From assembly GCA_039798005.1 (NCBI GenBank), contig JBDKGV010000102.1, forward strand, positions 1 to 11,862: a DNA stretch of 11,862 bases, given 5' to 3'. Below, piece after piece: positions 5,404-11,862 of the stretch. Position numbers and translations under genes: made by a program. Each line of letters begins with the position of its first letter. Within the stretch, counting starts at the first letter, position 1. The notes under the pieces are model-generated. The model was not told where the DNA came from. It saw only the letters and a program-made list of their open reading frames with translations, and made no database searches. Origin of the DNA: JBDKGV01 sp039798005 (GTDB lineage Bacteria; Fibrobacterota; Fibrobacteria; UBA5070).

Positions 5404-6552
5404 TTATTCCTTCTTGAGGATCGAATCGGGTTCCACGGGAGGCTGGAGCCGCACGCCTTGCGGTTCCATCAAGGGCACGCGGTGGCGCACCAGGTCCAGG
5501 GTGGACGTGTCCAAGGGCAGGTTCACGATGCCGCGACTCAAGCGCTGCGCATCGGCGATGGCGGATTCCAAGGAGGCCTTGGGCGTCAGGAACTTGGCCG
5601 GATGGGGGAGCACGGCGAGATTGAAGGCGCGGGCAGCGGAGTCCAGGCGCGATCCGGGTGCCTGGGTGGCGTCGAGGACCCACCAGCGATGGTCGCGGGC
5701 GACCGAGGCGATGCGTCCGGCAAGGCTCGGGTCCTGGATGCCGCGTTCTCCGTCCAGCACGACCAGCCCTTCGACGGGGACGAGGTTCGGTCCGCCGATC
5801 TGCAGGCGCTTTTCGACATCCTGCAGGGTGTGGTGCAGGAGAATGCGGGTCTTCTGCTGGAGCACCAATGGCTTGCGCTCGGTCTCCAGGCGAATGAGGA
5901 GCGCCAAGTGCAGCTTTGCCGCCATGGCGATGCGCTGCAATCGCTCTTCGGCCAAGGCCGATGCCGGCAGGGCAAGGATGGTGTGGGCGGGGAGCTTCTC
6001 CAAACGACCCAGCACGGTGGCGGTCAGGGAGTCGGCCCACAGGACAAGGCGCAGCGTATAGGCGCCGACCATGGGCTTTTCGCCGATGCGGGCACGCACG
6101 ATCGCCTGCACCGTGCCGTTGTGCGAAACGCGGCCCAACCACGGGAACTTCGTGCTGCCTTTTTCGCTCGACTCCGTGAGGGTGTAGCCTTCCTTGGCCA
6201 TGGCTTGGCTCAGCTCCCAGACCTGTTCGATCAAGGGCCTGCCGGTGCGCAACTCGAAGCTGCAAAGGCCCAGCTTCTCGCCCTGGCTCTTGACCGAGCG
6301 CACATCGGTGGCGGCGCATTGCACCGTCGCGCCGGCGCGCTGGCAGATGGCGTCGATGGAGGTGTCGGCGGACGCCTCTTCCAAGGTGCTGTCGCCTTCG
6401 AAGAGGCCTGAGTCGACCTTGACGACGCTCTTGGGATGCAGAGCATCCTGGAAGGAGGGCCAAGACTCGGGCACGAGCACGAAGGCTTCCTTCAAGATCA
6501 GGAAGACCACGCCCGCCAAAGGGAGACACCACCAGTAACGCAAAGCTTTCAC
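5404..6552 (-). CDS. Membrane-anchored divergent polysaccharide deacetylase-like protein, catalytically doubtful
   Basis: A 382-residue protein with one N-terminal membrane segment (about 7-22), likely anchoring it in the inner membrane with the rest outside. Residues ~165-375 follow the layout of the divergent polysaccharide deacetylase family (DUF610): a strand LRLVLWAD, a LETE segment, then WVLDATQAPGSRLDSAAR (291-308) where family members have FLDSRT-type sequence, an FL patch (321-322), and a closing PLMEPQGVRL. Family signature residues look lost: VLWADS stands for the usual IDDLG, IRLETE for HLPME, and LDGERG for the NNHMGS-type region. It may thus be a binding or scaffold protein. The start is a GTG with no clear ribosome binding site. 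Pairing with pdxJ looks like an operon of convenience. The family call rests on overall pattern, so moderate confidence. Confidence 0.6.
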   Translation of the reverse strand: MKALRYWWCLPLAGVVFLILKEAFVLVPESWPSFQDALHPKSVVKVDSGLFEGDSTLEEASADTSIDAICQRAGATVQCAATDVRSVKSQGEKLGLCSFELRTGRPLIEQVWELSQAMAKEGYTLTESSEKGSTKFPWLGRVSHNGTVQAIVRARIGEKPMVGAYTLRLVLWADSLTATVLGRLEKLPAHTILALPASALAEERLQRIAMAAKLHLALLIRLETERKPLVLQQKTRILLHHTLQDVEKRLQIGGPNLVPVEGLVVLDGERGIQDPSLAGRIASVARDHRWWVLDATQAPGSRLDSAARAFNLAVLPHPAKFLTPKASLESAIADAQRLSRGIVNLPLDTSTLDLVRHRVPLMEPQGVRLQPPVEPDSILKKE

Positions 6553-6625
6553 AGAACGGAGAATGATAATTCAGTGGACTCCAACCCCCTGACTTGGCGG
6601 GAAAGAAACCACATTTGCACGCACA

Positions 6626-7513
6626 ATGTCACGAACCATCCGATTGATGCTGGGCGGAGCCACCGCTTCCGGCAAGACCACCGTCGCCGTGGAGCTGGCA
6701 AGCCGCCTTGGGCTTGAGATCCTGGGTTGCGACAGCGGCCAGATCCGCTCCGGCATGGCGATCGGGACGGCCGCGCCGACGCCGGAAGAACAGGCGCGCG
6801 TGAAGCATCATCTCGTCGGATGCGTGGATCCGCGGGCGAACCATTCCGTCACGCTCTTTTTGGATGCCGTGCGGGAGATCCTGGCGACGCCGGGGCCGGA
6901 CCTGCTCGCCGTGGGCGGGACCGGACAATTCCTGTCATCGCTGTGGCGGGGGATCGATCCCGTGCCGGCCCCCGATCCGGCCCTTCGCGACCGGGCCATC
7001 GCGCTATGGGATGCGCAGGGTCCTGAGGCGTGCCTGGCTGAACTCGCGCGCCTTGGTGCCGAGCCCCCGCGCGATGCGCAGAACCCGCAGCGGATGCAGC
7101 GGAGCCTGGAGCGCGCTTGGGCGCTGGAACGGGGGGATGTGCCGGTGGGTCACGCTCCGATGGCGGCCACGGCACCGGTCTTTGCATTGGGATGGCCGCG
7201 GGATGTCCTGCACCATCGCATCCATGAGCGGCTCGACGGGATGCTGCCGGCATGGCGCAAGGAAGTCGAGGACCTCAAGGCCTTGGGACTTCCGGAAGAG
7301 GCGCCCGGCCTTGCCGCGATCGGCTATCGGGAACTGTGGAACGCGCCGGATGGCCCACTTGCGTGGGGAGCTGTCGAGCGCATCGCCGTGGCCACTCGCC
7401 AGTACGCCAAGCGCCAGGAAACCTGGTTGCGCACCCAGTTGCCTTCGCGCTGGATCGTGGCCGACGGCGATCTGGAAAGTACGGTGGGACAGATCTTGTC
7501 AGGTTTGGTGTGA
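6626..7513 (+). CDS. miaA: tRNA dimethylallyltransferase MiaA
   Basis: A 295-residue enzyme that transfers a dimethylallyl group to N6 of A37 in tRNAs reading U-initial codons. The P-loop GGATASGKT (10-18) and CDSGQIRSGMAIGTA (35-49) match the family's phosphate-binding loop and DSMQVY-GM-IGTA block, followed by VKHHLVG and VDP. GGTGQFL (97-103) is the prenyl-donor region; IGYREL and ATRQYAKRQETWLR near the C-terminus are tRNA-binding signatures. The usual Lys of TAKP is Ala here (TAAP). The ATG at 6626 fits homologues but lacks a good ribosome binding site. It is divergent from the deacetylase-like gene across 73 bases, and its stop overlaps the GTG of the Smr gene (GTGA). Confidence 0.95.
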   Translation: MSRTIRLMLGGATASGKTTVAVELASRLGLEILGCDSGQIRSGMAIGTAAPTPEEQARVKHHLVGCVDPRANHSVTLFLDAVREILATPGPDLLAVGGTGQFLSSLWRGIDPVPAPDPALRDRAIALWDAQGPEACLAELARLGAEPPRDAQNPQRMQRSLERAWALERGDVPVGHAPMAATAPVFALGWPRDVLHHRIHERLDGMLPAWRKEVEDLKALGLPEEAPGLAAIGYRELWNAPDGPLAWGAVERIAVATRQYAKRQETWLRTQLPSRWIVADGDLESTVGQILSGLV

Positions 7514-7785
7514 AGACCGGTGGCCCTCGCGAATGGAAGGCCCAAGCCCGGCTTGACCTTCATCTGCTGACGGCCGCCGATGCCGAGGAGAAATTGCAGC
7601 AGTTCCTGCAAGCAAGCTTCTTCGCCCGCAAGGAACGGGTGCTGGTGATCCATGGCGCCAAGCTCCTTGCCGGCGTGGTGAAGCGGGTGCTTGCCGGCCA
7701 CGCCCTGGTGGAGCACCAGATGCCGGACAATCCGGGTGCCACGCGGGTCTGGTTGGGCGCTCCGCCGGTCAAGCGGAGGTTTTGA
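7510..7785 (+). CDS. Stand-alone Smr-domain protein
   Basis: A 91-residue protein consisting of one Smr (small MutS-related) domain, a fold with nicking-nuclease or nucleic-acid-binding roles. LDLHLLTAADAEEKL (15-29) matches the LDLHG-x-EA motif, VLVIHGAK (43-50) the IHGKG loop and GATRVWL near the C-terminus the G-x-T-x-V-x-L strand. Two changes stand out: LDLHL instead of LDLHG, and HGAK instead of HGKG. The GTG start overlaps the miaA stop (GTGA), so translation is likely coupled; the frame stays open far upstream, but that part is only a shadow of miaA. It ends ten bases from the convergent secreted-protein gene. Function in the cell is not determined by the sequence. Confidence 0.82.
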   Translation: MKTGGPREWKAQARLDLHLLTAADAEEKLQQFLQASFFARKERVLVIHGAKLLAGVVKRVLAGHALVEHQMPDNPGATRVWLGAPPVKRRF

Positions 7786-7795
7786 GTCACCAAGT

Positions 7796-9007
7796 TCAGA
7801 GCCAGCCGAGTTGGCTTGCGACTCCTGTGCTGGTCACGACCCGGACCACGTGCAGGCCTCGCGCCACGACTTGGATGGAGTGACTGCCGTCACCATGGAG
7901 GCGGTGCGCCTCGAGCAGCTCACCCGTGACGCTGCGCACTTCCAGCAACGCACTGGTCGCAGCCTTGAGTTCGATCCGCACCTTGCCGGGCCCGATCCCG
8001 ATGGATGCAATGGAAGCCGGGTTCCTTCGGATTCCATTGGACGATGAGGAACTGTTGAGGTAGACGTTCCAAGCCCCGCTCAAGGCGATGCGGGATCCGT
8101 CGGAGACGATCTTGTGGCCCTTGGCCGAATCGCTGCCCAGACCGGCGTTGTCCGCGACCCAACTGCCGCCTTGGAAGGGACGACGCCAGATTCCGGTGGT
8201 GGTCGAGAGAAAGGCTTCCGTCGAGGTCAGGGTCAGTGATCTGATCGAGTTGGCGGATGTCGGCGAGGCGAAACGGTCGATGCGGGTGGGTGAGGTGCGG
8301 ATGCGCCAAACGGAATCATCCGTGGCCAGAAGGCATCCTTCGGAATTGCAGGCGAGCCCGCGAATGGTTCCAGTCGGGTGGATGGTGTCCAGCACCGAAT
8401 ACTTCGATGTGTCGGTGCGCGATTCGAAGGCAACAAGCGTCGTGTAGCGTTTGCCTTGCGGGGTCGCTTGGATGCGCGCAAGCAAGGGGATGTCACCGGG
8501 CAGGATTCCGAGATCCAGTCCGGCGGTTCCAATCGAGGGGATCGTATCCACGGACTTGTTCCCGTAGATTCCCGACAGCGTGACTCCGGTGCTATTGTTG
8601 CCACGATAGCTTGTCAAGACGGGAGCCATCCAGAAAGAGCGGCCTGCCAAAATGCCGTAGGTGCGTGTGACGGTCGCCAAGGTATCCCAGCGCTTGCCGG
8701 AATCCACGGAAGTGCTGATGGTCGTGTAGAGAAACGATTTCAGGAGACGACCCGATCCGGATGCCGCGAAGTGGGAAGGGGCGACCAAGCCGACATCTCC
8801 ATTCGCGATGCCTGCACTATCCCGGTCGGGGGGAACTGTCTGGATGGTTCCGCTACTGTAGGGCCAGAGCCAAAGGTTGCCCGCCATGTCCCACGCCAGC
8901 GGTGGGCGGTCCGTTGCGATGTTGTCTGGATGGTAGGCGATCTTCCAACCGGCAAATGAGGTGGTTGCAATCAGGAACAAGGGGAGGACGCGTCGAATGA
9001 GGTTCAT
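7796..9007 (-). CDS. Secreted Asp-box protein with type IX-like sorting tail
   Basis: A 403-residue protein with a clear signal peptide (residues 1-19, ending TTSFA). Residue 100 starts an Asp-box, SVDSGKRW, the S-x-D-x-G-x-x-W motif of BNR/sialidase-type beta-propellers; the region up to ~315 is Ser/Thr-rich with repeated strand-like segments consistent with a propeller. A poly-Ser linker (319-323) leads to a C-terminal ~63-residue domain (LEVRSVTGELLEAHRL, then SIQVVARGLHVVRV) resembling the type A sorting domain of type IX secretion, with GLHVVRV in place of the usual GVYVVRV. The ATG at 9007 is preferred because AAGGAG precedes it and the signal peptide begins there; the frame opens upstream at 9067. 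Probably surface-bound or released; ligand unknown. Confidence 0.75.
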   Translation of the reverse strand: MNLIRRVLPLFLIATTSFAGWKIAYHPDNIATDRPPLAWDMAGNLWLWPYSSGTIQTVPPDRDSAGIANGDVGLVAPSHFAASGSGRLLKSFLYTTISTSVDSGKRWDTLATVTRTYGILAGRSFWMAPVLTSYRGNNSTGVTLSGIYGNKSVDTIPSIGTAGLDLGILPGDIPLLARIQATPQGKRYTTLVAFESRTDTSKYSVLDTIHPTGTIRGLACNSEGCLLATDDSVWRIRTSPTRIDRFASPTSANSIRSLTLTSTEAFLSTTTGIWRRPFQGGSWVADNAGLGSDSAKGHKIVSDGSRIALSGAWNVYLNSSSSSNGIRRNPASIASIGIGPGKVRIELKAATSALLEVRSVTGELLEAHRLHGDGSHSIQVVARGLHVVRVVTSTGVASQLGWL

Positions 9008-9139
9008 TGAGAGGATCTCCTTATGGCAAGGCGTATGGATTGGATATGGATGCATTCTCATTGTCATCCAATCGAAAGATACAGCCTTCCAAGTGTCGCG
9101 GACAGTCGAGGCGTCAGCGGGGCGACCTTCTCAGCGGAT

Positions 9140-9178
9140 CGGATTCCCGGTCAGGACCTTGGCGGAATCGGGAATCCG
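9140..9178. repeat. Inverted repeat CGGATTCCCG-N19-CGGGAATCCG
   Basis: A perfect 10-bp stem with a 19-base loop, beginning seven bases past the methyltransferase stop on the minus strand and about 130 bases before the secreted-protein gene. No T-run follows on the minus strand. It could act as a factor-dependent terminator or message stabiliser. I see no gene in the rest of 9008-9185. Confidence 0.55.
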
Positions 9179-9185
9179 GGTCACT

Positions 9186-9746
9186 TCACGGCTTGCGTAG
9201 GATCGCGCTTCGGCTCAAGCGAACGTGTGGCCCTTCTTCCAAGCGGAATCCCAAGGTGCGGCCGATCTCCAAGGTGCGGTCAAAATTGCGCTTCGATACG
9301 TGCAGACGAGGTTCGACCACCAACAGCGCCGCCCCGGGACGCAAGGCATGATGGATGTCGGTCAGGAATCGCTGCCGATTGGGCACTTCATGGACCATCC
9401 AGAAGGCCAGTGCAAAGTCGACCGGACCCTCGATTCCCAAGGATTCGGCCAGGCACAGGTGAGCTTGAATGCGCGTCTCGATTCCGGTCCGGCGCGCGCG
9501 GCGCTCCAATCCTTCGAGCATCTTGGATTGGACATCCACCGCGATGACCTTTCCAGTTTCCCCGACCAGATGGGCCATCGCCATGGTGAAGTAGCCCATG
9601 CCGCATCCCGGCTCAAGCACCACGTCGCCTGACTTCACGAAGGGAGCGAGGATCATTTCAGCGGGATGGATCAAGCGCCGCAACGGATTGTCGAAGGTCG
9701 GGAGCAGCCACCATGGGCAGGTATGGGTGGAGTTCGTTGTGGTCAT
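9186..9746 (-). CDS. Class I SAM-dependent methyltransferase (small, MarR-linked)
   Basis: A 186-residue methyltransferase. After the conserved-looking start CPWWLLPTFDNPLRRLIHP (10-28) comes motif I, VLEPGCGMGYF (43-53), then VIAVDVQSKML (67-77) with the acidic SAM-ribose residue, and FALAFWMVHEVP (111-122), a motif IV-like segment. LRPGAALLVVEP lies near residue 140. The whole reads as a compact cytosolic enzyme of the Methyltransf_11/25 class; no substrate can be inferred. AAGGGG lies five bases before the ATG. A consensus promoter and palindrome lie immediately upstream, and a MarR gene is next upstream on the same strand, so derepression by a small molecule is likely. Confidence 0.85.
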   Translation of the reverse strand: MTTTNSTHTCPWWLLPTFDNPLRRLIHPAEMILAPFVKSGDVVLEPGCGMGYFTMAMAHLVGETGKVIAVDVQSKMLEGLERRARRTGIETRIQAHLCLAESLGIEGPVDFALAFWMVHEVPNRQRFLTDIHHALRPGAALLVVEPRLHVSKRNFDRTLEIGRTLGFRLEEGPHVRLSRSAILRKP

Positions 9747-9765
9747 CGTGGCCCCTTATAGTTAG

Positions 9766-9779
9766 TTAGTCCGAACTAA
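9766..9779. promoter_or_regulatory. Palindromic operator candidate TTAGT-N4-ACTAA
   Basis: The sequence TTAGTCCGAACTAA has 5-bp perfect arms. It starts at the last base of the -10 box and covers the likely transcription start of the methyltransferase gene. A further GTTAG precedes it (9761-9765). Short AT-rich palindromes at this position are typical targets of MarR proteins, and a MarR gene is adjacent. Confidence 0.55.
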
Positions 9780-9807
9780 TAATAAGGCCAAGAGTTTCAA
9801 ATGTCAA
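9779..9807 (-). promoter_or_regulatory. Sigma-70 promoter of the methyltransferase gene
   Basis: On the minus strand, TTGACA (9807-9802) is followed by exactly 17 bases and TATTAT (9784-9779). This is a near-perfect consensus, the best in the window. The start would lie near 9772, giving a leader of about 26 bases. So the methyltransferase is expressed separately from the MarR gene. Confidence 0.7.
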
Positions 9808-9825
9808 GCGACCTGCTCGGGAGGG

Positions 9826-9843
9826 TGATCGGACTTCCGATCA
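9826..9843. repeat. Hairpin overlapping the MarR stop codon
   Basis: TGATCGG-ACTT-CCGATCA, a perfect short palindrome that includes the TGA of the MarR gene on the minus strand. No T-run follows. It may limit read-through of MarR transcripts into the methyltransferase promoter. Confidence 0.45.
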
Positions 9844-10275
9844 GGGCTTGGAAGGAATGCCCAGCGACTTGGACAGCAATCGGGCCAAGTGCGTGACTTC
9901 CTTGTCATTCAGGTTCTGTGCGAACCTCTCGGCCATGCGGCGATGGATCTCCTGGTGCACGCGATCGAACTCCCGCGCCTTGGCCGTGCCCTTCAGGTGG
10001 AAGATGCGGCGGTCTTCGGCGTCCTGAACCCGTTCCACAAAGCCCTTGCTCACCAGGGTCGTGACGATTCCCGTCACGGAAGGGCGCGTGATATTCAGGA
10101 TCCGGGCCAGTTCGCTCAGGGTGATGCCGTCGTTTTCCAGGATCGTCGTGAGATGGAAAATCTGGCGAAGCGACAGTTCGCTGAAGCGTTCGTCGGCAAA
10201 CGCCTCGGCCTCGGCCTGCGCCATCATCCGGCTTGCGACGTCGATGACCTGTTCAAGAAGCCGCAGTTCTGGCAT
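9841..10275 (-). CDS. MarR-family transcriptional regulator
   Basis: A 144-residue dimeric winged-helix regulator. The helix-turn-helix covers about residues 51-80 (ITLSELARILNITRPSVTGI, then VTTLVSKGFV), followed by the wing motif DAEDRR (85-90), the equivalent of the family's D-x-R-D-R signature. Flanking helices would form the dimer. The ATG at 10275 gives the normal length; a TTG at 10293 is possible. No good ribosome binding site is visible for either. It precedes the methyltransferase gene on the same strand and diverges from a TetR gene across 93 bases. Such regulators usually repress a neighbouring gene and respond to small aromatics or oxidants; the palindrome at 9766-9779 is the candidate site. 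Confidence 0.88.
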   Translation of the reverse strand: MPELRLLEQVIDVASRMMAQAEAEAFADERFSELSLRQIFHLTTILENDGITLSELARILNITRPSVTGIVTTLVSKGFVERVQDAEDRRIFHLKGTAKAREFDRVHQEIHRRMAERFAQNLNDKEVTHLARLLSKSLGIPSKP

Positions 10276-10289
10276 GCAGGCCAAAGTAG

Positions 10290-10307
10290 TCAACCGCCCA
10301 TGGTTGA
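10290..10307. promoter_or_regulatory. Inverted repeat TCAACC-N6-GGTTGA between the MarR and TetR genes
   Basis: A perfect 6-bp inverted repeat in the 93-base divergent region. Its position near both gene starts makes it an operator candidate for either regulator. Downstream, bases 10328-10360 are unusually rich in A for this GC-rich window and form the TetR leader. Confidence 0.4.
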
Positions 10308-10368
10308 TGATTCTTGCATGCGTGTATTAGATTTTCAAAAAGAAAATAAAAAGAAGATAGGAGCAAGC

Positions 10369-10983
10369 ATGGGGCGCAAGAGTCTGGCAAGCGAGCGAAG
10401 AGCGCAGATCATCGAGGCGCTTGCGGATGTGATTCGCGAGGAGGGATTCGAAGCCGCGACCTTGGAGCGTGTGGCGATCAAGGCGGAGGTTCAGCGCACC
10501 CTCATCCGTCACTATTTCGGGAATCGCGATGCTTTGCTGGCCGCTGCCCTCGTTCACATCACCGCCAAATATCTGCAGGATTTCGGGGCGATTGTGGAGA
10601 GCCTGCCCAACAGCAAATCTCTCGTCGGCTTGGTCGATTATCTGTTTGGCGGGGCGTTCAACCAAAGGCTTGAGGACGATGCTGTCATCGATGCCTTGAT
10701 CGCCGCGTCGGGCCAAAGCGATGCCGCCAGGGTCGCGGTGCTCCAGATGTACCAGACCTTCCACGAGACCGTGGCGAGGCTCTTGTCGCAGACCCTTCCG
10801 CAAGCCCGGACGGAGCGTGTCGGAGATGTCGCGTATGCATTGATGTGCCTTGCCGAACAGCACGCCTTGATGCGCGGGCTTGGTCTTGGTGTTGCGCACG
10901 AGGCTGGAGTCAGGCGAGCCGCGTTGGCGATGATCGAATCGTTGCAGACCGAAACAACACCCCGCACCAGGAGCAAAACGTGA
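10369..10983 (+). CDS. TetR-family transcriptional regulator
   Basis: A 204-residue regulator. The N-terminal DNA-binding domain spans residues ~8-55: RRAQIIEALADVI, then the helix-turn-helix TLERVAIKAEVQRTLIRHYF and NRDALL, the standard family pattern. The C-terminal helical ligand-binding part is variable, as usual. The ATG has AGGAG six bases upstream. Its stop overlaps the GTG of the alpha/beta hydrolase gene (GTGA), so the two form an operon, and the regulator probably controls its own operon in response to the hydrolase substrate or a related compound. A longer frame reading back to 9889 is only the reverse strand of the MarR gene. Confidence 0.92.
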   Translation: MGRKSLASERRAQIIEALADVIREEGFEAATLERVAIKAEVQRTLIRHYFGNRDALLAAALVHITAKYLQDFGAIVESLPNSKSLVGLVDYLFGGAFNQRLEDDAVIDALIAASGQSDAARVAVLQMYQTFHETVARLLSQTLPQARTERVGDVAYALMCLAEQHALMRGLGLGVAHEAGVRRAALAMIESLQTETTPRTRSKT

Positions 10984-11862
10984 ATGTGGACATGCAGCAG
11001 GCAATCACTGGAGTTCAAGCAACCGCCTGCCCGGACCGGGAATGCATCCTGCGCGACGGACGGCGACTGGCCTACATCGAGTTGGGTGACCCCAACGGGC
11101 TGCCGTGCTTTCTATTCCACGGCATTCCGGGCTCGCGTCGCTGTCTGACGGACGAGCCGGTTCTGCACGAATTCGGGGTCCGCCTGATCGCCCCGGACCG
11201 CCCGGGCATAGGGTTGTCGGATCCGCACCCCGCACGCACGCTGGCCAGTTGGGCCGACGATGTCGCACAGTTGGCGGATGCCCTGGGCATCGGCTCCTTT
11301 CATGTCGCGGGAGTTTCGGGCGGAGGGCCACACGCCTTGACTTGCGGGGTGCATTTGGGGCATCGGGTGCTTTCGGTGACGCTCATTTGTACGGCGGCAC
11401 CCCCCGAATTGCTGGGGCTTGGGAGAGGCATGGCTACAGGAAACCGCATCGTCTTCTTCCTGGCGATGTTTGCACCGTGGGTTCTGGGGTGGAGTTTTCG
11501 GTCCTACGCCAAGGCCATTGCCACCCAAGGGGCGGCTTTGATCGAAAGAATGAAAAAGCAGTTGTGCCCGTGGGACCTCAAGGTGTTGGAGGAGGCCACC
11601 CGAAGTCGAGATTTGGAAGAGGCGTTTCTAAAGGAGTTGGGTGAAGCCTTTCGCCAAGGGCATCAATGGGTCACGACCGATTTTCTCCTGGTTGCGCGCC
11701 CCTGGAAACTCGACTTCGCCCGATTGACGATGCCGGTCCTGGTGTGGCATGGCGAGGCCGACACCCTCGTGCCGGTCGATCCGGTGCGAGCGATGGTCCC
11801 CCTGCTTCCCGACTGTACGGCGCATTTCATCCCGGAAGCGGGTCACTTTCTTCTGGAAAGCG
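10980..11862 (+). CDS. Alpha/beta-fold hydrolase, 3' end outside window
   Basis: 294 codons are visible, open to the right edge. The full catalytic set of an alpha/beta hydrolase is present: oxyanion motif HGIPGSR (47-53), PDRPGIG (72-78), nucleophile elbow GVSGGG with Ser113, acid Asp261 in HGEADTLVP, and His289 in EAGH. Only the last few residues should be missing. A cap domain lies between ~140 and 245, with a hydrophobic stretch (157-172, VFFLAMFAPWVLGWSF) that may line the substrate pocket or touch the membrane. The GTG at 10980 overlaps the TetR stop and has AGGAG six bases upstream, which decides it over the ATG at 10992. The substrate is unknown; esterase or haloperoxidase-type hydrolases are typical of this group. 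Confidence 0.9.
   Translation, partial: MNVDMQQAITGVQATACPDRECILRDGRRLAYIELGDPNGLPCFLFHGIPGSRRCLTDEPVLHEFGVRLIAPDRPGIGLSDPHPARTLASWADDVAQLADALGIGSFHVAGVSGGGPHALTCGVHLGHRVLSVTLICTAAPPELLGLGRGMATGNRIVFFLAMFAPWVLGWSFRSYAKAIATQGAALIERMKKQLCPWDLKVLEEATRSRDLEEAFLKELGEAFRQGHQWVTTDFLLVARPWKLDFARLTMPVLVWHGEADTLVPVDPVRAMVPLLPDCTAHFIPEAGHFLLES

Noticed and set aside
4747..6411. Long plus-strand open frame (554 codons) opposite pdxJ and the deacetylase-like gene
   Set aside because: Its translation is Gly/His/Val/Gln-rich without any family signature, and it lies opposite a clear PdxJ. It is a high-GC shadow frame.
5303..6532. Second long minus-strand frame (409 codons) within the deacetylase-like gene
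   Set aside because: Extremely Arg/His/Gly-rich, no membrane segment or domain; it runs into the start of pdxJ in the wrong frame.
9889..10368. Upstream extension of the TetR reading frame
   Set aside because: It is the reverse strand of the MarR gene; the internal ATG at 10369 has a proper ribosome binding site and the TetR domain begins there.
1..11862. tRNA, rRNA, insertion sequences or riboswitches
   Set aside because: I looked for cloverleaf-like segments, transposase motifs with terminal inverted repeats and conserved riboswitch cores and found none I could support by eye.

Overview
This window is GC-rich bacterial DNA whose genes are packed tightly on both strands. The housekeeping genes rpmB, pdxJ and miaA place it in Bacteria. 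One secreted protein has a C-terminal segment resembling the sorting tail of the type IX secretion system, beside an Asp-box (BNR) motif. That hints at a Gram-negative of the FCB group, such as a high-GC Fibrobacterota member. This placement is inference; no rRNA or other strong taxonomic marker is present.

Region 1 (1-4250) is the most unusual. On the minus strand, in transcription order, it holds: an ArsM-like SAM methyltransferase (2792-2145); a 30-residue, five-cysteine peptide with an excellent ribosome binding site (2083-1991); about 480 bases of repeats and hairpins; a radical SAM/SPASM enzyme (1508-183); and an ATGA-overlapping exported protein that runs off the left edge (186-1). Diverging from this set on the plus strand is a one-piece thioredoxin-thioredoxin reductase fusion (2964-4247). 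A small Cys-rich peptide, a SPASM maturase, a Cys-rich methyltransferase and a dedicated dithiol reductant together suggest a peptide-maturation (RiPP) system or a thiol/metalloid-handling system. I do not recognise it as a described one.

Region 2 (4250-7790) is mostly housekeeping. A bidirectional terminator separates the fusion gene from rpmB. Then come pdxJ and an upstream membrane-anchored, degenerate divergent-polysaccharide-deacetylase-like gene, all on the minus strand. Divergently lie miaA and a small stand-alone Smr-domain gene, overlapping by GTGA.

Region 3 (7790-11862) holds accessory genes. These are the secreted Asp-box protein, and a MarR regulator upstream of a small SAM methyltransferase whose consensus sigma-70 promoter abuts a palindromic operator candidate. 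A TetR regulator follows on the plus strand, GTGA-overlapping an alpha/beta hydrolase that runs off the right edge.
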